Below are positions 7,077-13,030 of a stretch of 13,030 nt of DNA, piece after piece. The stretch comes from Accumulibacter sp003538495 (GTDB lineage: Bacteria; Pseudomonadota; Gammaproteobacteria; Burkholderiales; Rhodocyclaceae), in the NCBI RefSeq assembly GCF_029255145.1, contig NZ_JAPUVQ010000133.1, positions 1 through 13,030 of the forward strand, given 5' to 3'. Each line of letters opens with the position of its first letter. Within the stretch, counting starts at the first letter, position 1. Made by a program: the position numbers and the translations under genes. The notes beneath the pieces are model-generated. The model saw only the letters and a program-made list of their open reading frames with translations. It did no database searches and was not told where the DNA came from.

Positions 7077-7152
7077 CCGGCAAGAGTCGGCAAGGTCAGG
7101 GGAGCGTTCGCAATCCAGCGACAATCTGGAACAAATCCCGGGCATCAAGTTA

Positions 7153-7172
7153 TACTGTAAATAAAAACAGTA
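7153..7172 (+). promoter_or_regulatory. LexA (SOS) box of dnaE2
   Basis: TACTGT-AAATAAAA-ACAGTA is a perfect match to the LexA CTGT-N8-ACAG core, with two further symmetric bases on each side. It ends seven bases before the dnaE2 ATG at 7180. TATACT (7151-7156) overlapping the left half-site could serve as the -10 element. LexA bound here would cover the promoter and the translation start region, so dnaE2 should be repressed until DNA damage. No clear Shine-Dalgarno fits in the remaining space. Confidence 0.9.
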
Positions 7173-7179
7173 TCTCGCC

Positions 7180-10100
7180 ATGTCCGACGCGCTGCCGCTC
7201 TACGCCGAACTCCACTGCTGCTCCAACTTTTCCTTCCTGCGCGGTGCGTCGCATCCGGAAGAACTGGTCGAGCACGCGCAGGGGCTCGGCTACAGCGCGC
7301 TGGCGATCACCGATGAAGCGTCGCTGGCTGGTGTCGTGCGGGCGTATCGGGCAGCCAGCACGTGTGGTCTGCAGTTCATCGTCGGCGCCGAGTTCCGTCT
7401 CGCCAACGAGCCGGGGTCCGGCCTCAAGCTGGTCCTGCTGGCGCAGAACCGTGCCGGCTACGGCAATCTGTCGGCGCTGATCACGCTGGCACGACGACGC
7501 TCGGTCAAGGGCGAGTACCGTCTGTACCGCGGCGACTTCGAAAGTCCTGGCAACTTCGCCGGCAGCAGCGGCGCCCTGCCCGATTGCCTGGCGCTGTGGA
7601 TCGCGGACACAGACGCCAGTGCGGACGATGGACGCTGGCTGGCGACGCGCTTTCCGGCGCGGTCCTGGGTGGCCGTCGAACTCCATTCCGGACCCGATGA
7701 CGCGACGCGACTGGCGGCGCTGCTGCAGCTGGCCAGAGCGAGCGGCCTGGCGGCAGTTGCGGCTGGCGACGTGCACATGCATCTGCGCGCGCGCCGCCCG
7801 CTGCAGGATACGCTGACCGCGATCCGTCTGAAGACTACGGTCTTTGCTGCTGGCCGCTTGCTCTTTGCCAATGGCGAGCGCCATCTGCGCAGCCGCTTGC
7901 GGCTGGCACGGCTCTACCCGCCCGAACTGCTGGCCGAAACGCTGGCCATCGCCGCGCGCTGCAGTTTTTCACTCGCCGAACTGCGCTACGAATACCCCGA
8001 CGAAGTGGTTCCGGCGGGCCAGACAGCGCCTGGCTTCCTGCGGGCCGAAGTGACAAAAGGGCTGAGCCGGCGCTATCCCGGAACGGTGCCGCCCGCGGTG
8101 CGCGAGCGCGTCGAACACGAACTCGCGCTGATTGGCGAACTCGCTTACGAACCCTACTTCCTGACCGTCTACGACATCGTCAATTTTGCGCGCAGCCGCA
8201 ACATCCTTTGCCAGGGGCGCGGTTCGGCAGCCAATTCAGCCGTGTGTTACTGCCTTGGCATCACCGAAGTCGATCCGCTCCGTTCGACGCTCCTTTTCGA
8301 GCGCTTCATCTCCCGTGAACGCGGTGAGCCACCGGATATCGACGTCGATTTCGAGCACCAGCGGCGCGAGGAGGTGATCCAGTACCTCTACGCCAGGTAC
8401 GGGCGCGAACGTGCGGCACTGACCGCCGCCGTGATCACCTACCGAACCCGTGGTGCCCTGCGCGACGTCGGCCGCGCGCTCGGTTTTGGCAGCGCCCAGA
8501 TCGACGCCCTGACCGCTTCGCTCGCCTGGTGGGACAAACGCGATCAACTGCCCGATCGCCTGCGTTCGGTTGGCCTTGACCCGGCGGCGCCGCGCGTTGC
8601 CAAGTGGCTGGCGTTGGCCGACGCGCTACGGGGCTTTCCGCGCCACCTCTCGCAGCATGTCGGTGGCTTCGTCATCGCGCGTGGCCCGCTGGCACGGCTG
8701 GTACCGGTAGAAAACGCCGCGATGCCCGAACGGACGGTAATCCAGTGGGACAAGGACGACCTCGACACCCTCGGGCTACTGAAGGTCGACGTCCTGGCGC
8801 TCGGCATGCTCTCGGCGATTCACCGGGCGCTCGATCTGGTCGGCATCCGCTTGCCGGACGTCCCACCCGAAGACCCGGCGGTCTACGACATGCTTTGTGC
8901 CGCCGATACGGTCGGCGTCTTCCAGATCGAATCACGGGCGCAGATGGCCATGCTGCCGCGCCTCAAACCGCGCAACTTCTACGATCTGGTGATCGAAGTG
9001 GCGCTGGTCAGGCCGGGCCCGATCCAGGGTGACATGGTCCATCCCTACCTGCGTCGCCGGCACGGCAAGGAGCCCATCGAACTGATGCGCCCGGAGATCG
9101 CCGCCGTCCTGGGCCGTACCTGCGGCGTGCCGATCTTCCAGGAGCAGGTGATGCAACTGGCGGTGGTCGCCGGCGGCTTCACTCCCGGCGAGGCCGACCA
9201 ACTGCGCCGCGCCATGGCCGCCTGGCGACGCAAGGGCGGACTGGAGCCTTTTGAAGAGAAACTAATCACCGGCATGCGCCAGCGTGGCCACGATGAAGCC
9301 TTTGCGCAGCGCATCTTTGCCCAGATTCGGGGTTTCGGCGAATATGGTTTCCCTGAATCACACGCCGCCTCGTTCGCCCTGCTGGTCTACGTGTCGGCGT
9401 GGCTCAAGCGCCATCATCCGGCGGCTTTTCTGTGCGCCCTGCTCAACAGCCAGCCGATGGGCTTTTACTCGCCTTCGCAGTTGCTCCAGGACGCGCGCCG
9501 GCATGGCGTGCAGGTTCTGCCGGCGACGGTGACCGACAGCCGCTGGGAAGCACAACTCGAAAGTCCGGGACAGGTCGAGATCGCTGGCAGCAGGCCCGCC
9601 GTCCGCCTGGGTCTTGGCAGCATCGCCGGCCTGTCGCAGACCGCCACCGCTCGCCTGCTCGAAGCCCGCCAGCAGCGTCCGCTGGCCAGCGTCGCCGACC
9701 TCGCAACCCGGGCACAACTGGCCGCCAAGGAACTCGCGCTGCTCGCGGCTGCCGGTGCCCTGATCAGCCTCGCCGGCCATCGTCGGCAAGCCGCCTGGGC
9801 AGCCACTGGCGTCGCCGGACAACTCGATTTGCTGGCTGACGCGCCACCGCCGGAAGCCGCGGTCGAACTCCCGACCCCATCCGAGGCTGACGACCTGATC
9901 GCCGACTACGCCAGTACCGGTCTGACCCTCGGTCGCCATCCGCTGACCCTGCTGCGCGCCCGCCTGGCGGCGCAACGCTACGTCTCCGCCAGTCAGCTAC
10001 AGAACGCCGCCGACCGCCAGCTGCTGCGTGCCGCCGGAATTGTTACCTGCCGGCAGCGGCCAGGCACTGCCAGCGGGATTGTTTTTGTCACCCTGGAAGA

Positions 10101-10299
10101 CGAAACCGGGCTGGCCAACGTCGTCGTACACTCACGGCTGGTCGACAGCCAACGCCGCGAGCTGCTCGGCGCACGTCTGCTCGGGGTTCTCGGGCAGGTT
10201 CAGCGCGAAGGTCAGGTCGTCCATCTGGTTGCCAAGCGCCTGGTCGACCTGTCTTCGCTGCTCGGTCGCCTGCCCACCGCGAGTCGCGATTTCCAGTGA
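7180..10299 (+). CDS. dnaE2: Error-prone DNA polymerase III alpha-like subunit DnaE2 (ImuC)
   Basis: This polymerase performs damage-tolerant, mutagenic DNA synthesis in the SOS response, usually with ImuB and ImuA. At 1039 residues it has the DnaE2 rather than DnaE1 length. The N-terminus (YAELHCCSNFSFLRGASHPE and AITDEASLAGVVRAY) is the characteristic DnaE2 PHP domain. The polymerase core has PDIDVDF at 385-391, giving D386 and D388, and a third catalytic aspartate, D537, in LLKVDVLALGM. SQHVGGFVIA and the EYGFPESHAASFALLVY segment are also typical. An OB-fold spans about 950-1030, and the protein ends in SRDFQ. A perfect LexA box lies immediately upstream. imuA and imuB, normally just before it, are absent here: the preceding gene is a nucleotidyltransferase-fold protein. 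They may lie elsewhere in the genome. The start lacks a visible Shine-Dalgarno but matches the family N-terminus. Confidence 0.96.
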   Translation: MSDALPLYAELHCCSNFSFLRGASHPEELVEHAQGLGYSALAITDEASLAGVVRAYRAASTCGLQFIVGAEFRLANEPGSGLKLVLLAQNRAGYGNLSALITLARRRSVKGEYRLYRGDFESPGNFAGSSGALPDCLALWIADTDASADDGRWLATRFPARSWVAVELHSGPDDATRLAALLQLARASGLAAVAAGDVHMHLRARRPLQDTLTAIRLKTTVFAAGRLLFANGERHLRSRLRLARLYPPELLAETLAIAARCSFSLAELRYEYPDEVVPAGQTAPGFLRAEVTKGLSRRYPGTVPPAVRERVEHELALIGELAYEPYFLTVYDIVNFARSRNILCQGRGSAANSAVCYCLGITEVDPLRSTLLFERFISRERGEPPDIDVDFEHQRREEVIQYLYARYGRERAALTAAVITYRTRGALRDVGRALGFGSAQIDALTASLAWWDKRDQLPDRLRSVGLDPAAPRVAKWLALADALRGFPRHLSQHVGGFVIARGPLARLVPVENAAMPERTVIQWDKDDLDTLGLLKVDVLALGMLSAIHRALDLVGIRLPDVPPEDPAVYDMLCAADTVGVFQIESRAQMAMLPRLKPRNFYDLVIEVALVRPGPIQGDMVHPYLRRRHGKEPIELMRPEIAAVLGRTCGVPIFQEQVMQLAVVAGGFTPGEADQLRRAMAAWRRKGGLEPFEEKLITGMRQRGHDEAFAQRIFAQIRGFGEYGFPESHAASFALLVYVSAWLKRHHPAAFLCALLNSQPMGFYSPSQLLQDARRHGVQVLPATVTDSRWEAQLESPGQVEIAGSRPAVRLGLGSIAGLSQTATARLLEARQQRPLASVADLATRAQLAAKELALLAAAGALISLAGHRRQAAWAATGVAGQLDLLADAPPPEAAVELPTPSEADDLIADYASTGLTLGRHPLTLLRARLAAQRYVSASQLQNAADRQLLRAAGIVTCRQRPGTASGIVFVTLEDETGLANVVVHSRLVDSQRRELLGARLLGVLGQVQREGQVVHLVAKRLVDLSSLLGRLPTASRDFQ

Positions 10300-10331
10300 T
10301 CGGTGGCCAGACCGCCAGGCCGGAAGATCCG

Positions 10332-11657
10332 TCAAGCAGCGCTGGCAACGACCTCGGCGTAGAGATCGTGCTCGTCCGCATCGAGCACCCGCACCCGCAG
10401 AAAATCACCGGGCTCGGCGTCAAAATACTCGTTGATGAACACCAGACCGTCGATTTCCGGCGCGTCGGCGGCCGAACGGGCAATCGTTCCTTCGTCGTCC
10501 ACCTCGTCGACCAGAACGTCGATCTCACGGCCGATCTTGGCAGTCAGCAACTCCGCGGAGATATCTTCCTGCGCTTCCATCAGGCGTCGCCGCCGCTCCT
10601 CGCGAACGTCCGCTGGCACCGCATCGGGCAGCGCATTGGCCGCCGCGCCGGCCACCGCCGAATAGGCAAAGCAGCCCACCCGGTCGAGGCGGGCTTCCCT
10701 GACGAAAGCCAGCAATTCCTCGAACTCGGCTTCGGTCTCGCCGGGGAAACCGGTAATGAAAGTGCTCCGGACCGTAAGCTCGGGGCACACCGCGCGCCAT
10801 GCCCGGAGACGCTCCAGGTTATCCTCGGCACTGGCCGGGCGCTTCATCGCTTTCAGAACGCGCGCACTGGCATGCTGGAAAGGCACGTCGAGGTAAGGCA
10901 GGATCCTGCCCTCGGCCATCAGCGGCAACAGGGCGTCCACGCTGGGGTACGGATAAACGTAGTGCAGGCGCACCCAGATCCCCAGATCCCCCAGCGCTTC
11001 GCAGAGTTCACGCAACCTGGTCCGCAGCGGACGACCACCGGCAAAGCCCGTTCGGTACTTGACGTCGACCCCGTAAGCGCTGGTGTCCTGCGAGATGATC
11101 AGCAGTTCGCGCACGCCGGCCTCGGCCAGATTCCTGGCTTCCTGCAACACGTCGCCGATCGGTCGGCTGACCAAAGGCCCACGCATCGAAGGGATGATGC
11201 AGAAGGTGCAACTGTGATTGCATCCCTCGGAGATCTTGAGATAGGCAAAATGCTGCGGTGTCAGTTTGACACCATGTGCCGGCACCAGGCTGGTGAATGG
11301 GTCGTGCGGCTGCGGCAAATGCGCATGCACATGCCGCAGCACCTCGTCTGCGGCATGCGGACCGGTCACCGCCAGCACCTGCGGATGCGCCTTGCGGATC
11401 AGTTCCTCCCTGGCACCCAGGCAACCGGTAACGATCACCTTGCCGTTCTCGCTCAGCGCCTCGCCGATCGCATCGAGCGACTCCTCGATTGCTGCGTCGA
11501 TAAAGCCGCAGGTATTGACGACAACCAGATCGGCCCCTTCATACGACGGTGAAATCAGATAGCCTTCGGCGCGCAGCTTGGTGAGAATCTGCTCGGAGTC
11601 GACCAGCGCCTTCGGACAACCCAGCGAAACGAAACCGACACTTTTCGGCTTGGACAT
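10332..11657 (-). CDS. rimO: Ribosomal protein S12 methylthiotransferase RimO
   Basis: RimO is a radical SAM enzyme with two [4Fe-4S] clusters. It adds a methylthio group to a conserved aspartate of ribosomal protein S12. The 441 residues fit the family. The N-terminal methylthiotransferase domain carries cluster cysteines C14 (SLGCPKALVDS), C50 (NTCGFID) and C79 (VTGCLG). The radical SAM motif is C146-NHS-C150-TF-C153, in ISEGCNHSCTFCIIPSMRG. The C-terminal TRAM domain runs from about 374 and includes EIDVLVDEVDDEG. SLGCPKALVDS distinguishes it from MiaB. The start ATG (11657-11655) gives the usual N-terminus; the Shine-Dalgarno is weak. The gene converges with dnaE2, leaving a 32-base gap without a clear terminator. 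A TATACT -10 element lies 30 bases upstream. Confidence 0.96.
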   Translation of the reverse strand: MSKPKSVGFVSLGCPKALVDSEQILTKLRAEGYLISPSYEGADLVVVNTCGFIDAAIEESLDAIGEALSENGKVIVTGCLGAREELIRKAHPQVLAVTGPHAADEVLRHVHAHLPQPHDPFTSLVPAHGVKLTPQHFAYLKISEGCNHSCTFCIIPSMRGPLVSRPIGDVLQEARNLAEAGVRELLIISQDTSAYGVDVKYRTGFAGGRPLRTRLRELCEALGDLGIWVRLHYVYPYPSVDALLPLMAEGRILPYLDVPFQHASARVLKAMKRPASAEDNLERLRAWRAVCPELTVRSTFITGFPGETEAEFEELLAFVREARLDRVGCFAYSAVAGAAANALPDAVPADVREERRRRLMEAQEDISAELLTAKIGREIDVLVDEVDDEGTIARSAADAPEIDGLVFINEYFDAEPGDFLRVRVLDADEHDLYAEVVASAA

Positions 11658-11686
11658 GGCGTACCACTTGTGTTGATCAGCGCGCC

Positions 11687-11692
11687 AGTATA
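11687..11692 (-). promoter_or_regulatory. Candidate -10 element of the rimO promoter
   Basis: On the minus strand TATACT (11692-11687) lies 30 bases before the rimO ATG, within GGTATACTGG. No good -35 sequence is present at the expected distance, so the promoter would need an activator or is weak. It is bracketed by two near-identical TTGATCA(A)GCGCG sequences at 11673-11684 and 11723-11735, which might be operator sites. Confidence 0.35.
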
Positions 11693-11780
11693 CCGCCAGC
11701 AGGTCGCCCCTGACCCGCGGTATTGATCAAGCGCGGTCAAGCGCATGCCGTCCCGCTTCCCCGGCCACCACCCGCGATCA

Positions 11781-11990
11781 CTAACGGGCGGGCAAGGAAC
11801 GACCCGCCAGTACCAGCAGCAGAAAGAAACAACCGATGACGACTCCGCCGATACCGGCCTGCAGAAGCGTTGCCAGTTGAAAGGTGCCCAGGTAGAAATT
11901 CCCGAGAAAGCGCATCACGGCGGCAACGAGGCACAAGCCCAGGCCACCAATTCCCGCAACGCGCCCGAGCAACAGCAGAAGACCATCCAT
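11781..11990 (-). CDS. Small membrane protein, two predicted helices, function unknown
   Basis: I do not recognise this 69-residue protein. It has two hydrophobic segments, about residues 10-29 and 38-61, joined by a short NFYLGTFQ-containing link, and it ends in a basic tail (GRSLPAR). This makes it a small inner-membrane protein with both ends probably on the same side. The start is well supported: AGGGAG lies seven bases before the ATG (11990-11988) on this strand. It is upstream of rimO on the same strand with a 123-base gap that has its own promoter-like element, so co-transcription is possible but not required. Its 5' leader carries a hairpin at 12008-12029. Confidence 0.7.
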   Translation of the reverse strand: MDGLLLLLGRVAGIGGLGLCLVAAVMRFLGNFYLGTFQLATLLQAGIGGVVIGCFFLLLVLAGRSLPAR

Positions 11991-12007
11991 TTCTGACTCC
12001 CTTGTGT

Positions 12008-12029
12008 GAAAAAGCGATTGGCCTTTTTC
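12008..12029 (-). other. Hairpin in leader of the small membrane protein gene
   Basis: GAAAAAG (12008-12014) and CTTTTTC (12023-12029) form a perfect 7-bp A/T-rich stem with an eight-base loop, ending 18 bases before the coding start on the minus strand. No T-run follows on either strand beyond the stem itself, so a terminator call is weak. It could affect translation of the downstream gene. Confidence 0.35.
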
Positions 12030-12464
12030 TCCCGCTCCAGGAACAGCCGGAGCGATCCCGGCGGGCGAGGCTACGTTGAGCGAAACGTCGACCGAGCACT
12101 TTCCGCCCGGATTGTAAGCGAGAGCAATCCGGAGTCAAGCACTCAAGCACTCAAGCAGCCGAAGCAAGCGCGAACGACAGCCAAGCACTGGTAGTGGTTT
12201 CCTGGCCACCTGAGCACTTCCCTCGGCACGAAGCATACGCTATGCCGGCAGCGTGTTGCCAAGGTCGCGCTCTGCCGCATCGACTTCCTCACCAGAGCTT
12301 CGTGCTCTTCAACCATTCTGTGCTGGACGCAACGGGATCCGGATAGCCGCCCGCCCAAAACTGAAGCATTGGACAGCCGCTACGAGGAACCAGCGGCCTA
12401 AGCCATGACGATGGATTTCCCGCGCCTCGGAGAAGGGGCTGTTCCGGTTCGCCGTCGCCGGACG
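12030..12464. other. Long stretch without a supportable gene
   Basis: No open frame here has a ribosome binding site plus a recognisable or natural-looking product. A short tandem repeat of TCAAGCAC occupies 12135-12157 (two full copies and seven bases of a third). An inverted repeat, GCCGCT/AGCGGC, lies at 12376-12397. An 82-residue minus-strand frame (12537-12289) overlaps the end of the PEP-CTERM gene in a different frame and is not convincing. The region may be decayed sequence or regulatory space. Confidence 0.5.
12135..12157 (+). repeat. Short tandem repeat, 8-base unit TCAAGCAC
   Basis: The unit TCAAGCAC occurs at 12135-12142 and 12143-12150, followed by TCAAGCA at 12151-12157. This is a minor array of just under three copies, of the kind produced by replication slippage, in non-coding sequence. 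Confidence 0.8.
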
Positions 12465-12489
12465 GGGCCACGCCATGAGGGTGTGGCCC
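12465..12489 (-). terminator. Strong hairpin just after the PEP-CTERM gene
   Basis: GGGCCACGCC and GGTGTGGCCC form a 10-bp stem with one G-T pair and a five-base loop. It begins 10 bases after the stop codon of the minus-strand gene ending at 12500. There is no T-run, so it is either a terminator of the U-tract-free kind or a structure protecting the mRNA 3' end. The stability and position make a role at the 3' end of that gene likely. Confidence 0.5.
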
Positions 12490-12499
12490 TGCCGTTCGG

Positions 12500-12964
12500 T
12501 CAGAGCCTCCCTCTCGCGACCAGCGCAAGAACGGCAAGCGTCAGCAGCGCCTGGGTCCCGGGCTCGGGAACACTCTCGGATGCCGCAAAGTCTATCGTGG
12601 CGGAAGAAAACTGACCACCAATGTAGGCCACGATGCGATTGTCTACAATTGGCGACCAGCCGACGCCGCCATCAAACCAGTCGGTGCCGCCGTTTATCCG
12701 CGTCGTGTCGTCGGAGGTCGTGCCAGGGGTACCGTTGTGGTTGAAGCCCTGCTTGGCGTCGTGCACCCAACTGATCCATGGCACCCCCAGGATCTCGCCG
12801 GCACCGACGATGTCGATCATGTGGCCGCCGCCGCCGTCCCAGCCAATGCGCACCTCGACGTCCTCGCCGTGCCGAATTTCGTCGATGATCCATTGCACCA
12901 GGCTGCCTAGCAGCCTGTCGGACTTCACGCTGGCCAAGCCGGCGCGTTTCACCATACACAACAA
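12500..12964 (-). CDS. PEP-CTERM protein, C-terminal part of a papain-like peptidase; 5' end missing
   Basis: The C-terminus is a clear PEP-CTERM sorting signal: VPEPGT at residues 132-137, a hydrophobic helix (ALLTLAVLALVA) and a basic end (RGRL). Such proteins are normally exported by Sec and processed by an exosortase. The body has GGGGHMIDIVGA (H48) followed by WISWVHDAKQG (D69), which resembles the His and Asp/Asn half of papain-like (C39/IdeS-like) peptidases; this family call is inference. There is no signal peptide and no catalytic cysteine region. An in-frame TGA at 12967-12965 lies directly upstream, and the remaining 66 bases to the window edge do not encode the missing half in any frame. 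The start is TTG at 12964 if translated at all; ATG at 12955 is an alternative. It looks like a truncated gene remnant. Confidence 0.65.
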   Translation of the reverse strand: MLCMVKRAGLASVKSDRLLGSLVQWIIDEIRHGEDVEVRIGWDGGGGHMIDIVGAGEILGVPWISWVHDAKQGFNHNGTPGTTSDDTTRINGGTDWFDGGVGWSPIVDNRIVAYIGGQFSSATIDFAASESVPEPGTQALLTLAVLALVARGRL

Positions 12965-12974
12965 TCAAGCCGGA

Positions 12975-13018
12975 TTTTCGTGATTTTCCCGCTTTTCCGA
13001 GAGTTTTCCCCTCATTTT
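12975..13018. repeat. Five helically spaced T4 tracts
   Basis: TTTT tracts start at 12975, 12984, 12993, 13004 and 13015, so the spacings are 9, 9, 11 and 11 bases, averaging one helical turn. Most are followed by CC or CCC. Phased A/T tracts of this kind bend DNA. The run lies directly upstream of the truncated PEP-CTERM frame and reaches almost to the window edge, so its full extent is unknown. Confidence 0.6.
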
Positions 13019-13030
13019 CCCTACTGTGGG

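Noticed and set aside
10296..11552. 418-residue open frame on the plus strand opposite rimO
   Set aside because: It lies entirely over rimO, which has all family motifs. The plus-strand product is a low-complexity shadow caused by GC-rich codon use, with no ribosome binding site or recognisable domain.
11723..11740. Possible FNR/ANR box upstream of rimO
   Set aside because: TTGAT is present, but the second half-site is not at the required four-base spacing and reads GTCAA.
12289..12537. 82-residue minus-strand frame downstream of the PEP-CTERM gene
   Set aside because: It overlaps the end of that gene in a different frame, has no convincing ribosome binding site, and its product resembles nothing I know.
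1..13030. tRNA, rRNA or CRISPR array
   Set aside because: I saw no tRNA-like cloverleaf, rRNA sequence or regularly spaced direct-repeat array. The only tandem repeat is the short 8-base one at 12135-12157.

Overview
The window looks like a chromosomal segment of a GC-rich betaproteobacterium. The map-glnD pair, a stand-alone dnaE2, rimO, a PEP-CTERM protein and an HPr-rel-A type gene set together suggest the Rhodocyclales, perhaps an Accumulibacter-like organism. That placement is inferred from gene content and protein style, not from a marker gene or a search.

Layout: (1) 1-129 is the end of an IS3-family insertion sequence. Its OrfA reads leftward out of the window and its terminal repeat ends near 129. 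(2) 130-392 is a non-coding stretch with a plausible promoter for map. (3) map (393-1196) and glnD (1200-3782) form a tight rightward pair: methionine aminopeptidase and the PII uridylyltransferase/uridylyl-removing nitrogen sensor. (4) 3783-4184 is intergenic, with a terminator-like hairpin plus T8 after glnD and a weak promoter candidate. (5) 4185-7076 is the most interesting part. A small protein with an internal Tat-like signal is followed by three translationally coupled genes: a PqqD-like peptide chaperone, an HprK-related kinase and a nucleotidyltransferase-fold protein. (6) 7180-10299 is dnaE2 (imuC), the error-prone polymerase, with a perfect LexA box ending seven bases before its ATG. 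(7) rimO (10332-11657) and a small two-helix membrane protein (11781-11990) are on the minus strand, convergent with dnaE2. (8) 12000-12464 has no convincing gene. (9) 12500-12964, minus strand, is the C-terminal part of a PEP-CTERM protein that looks like half of a papain-like peptidase. It is cut off upstream by an in-frame stop next to a run of helically spaced T4 tracts.

The 4185-7076 genes probably work as one pathway. PqqD-like proteins bind leader peptides in RiPP systems, and HprK-like kinases phosphorylate peptides in some lasso-peptide clusters, where nucleotidyltransferases can also occur. Here no lasso cyclase, radical SAM enzyme or transporter lies alongside, and the candidate substrate is a secreted, four-cysteine protein. 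The biochemical role is unknown to me, and the link between the small protein and the three enzymes is inference from position.

The rest is ordinary housekeeping. The SOS control of dnaE2 is the clearest regulatory signal in the window.
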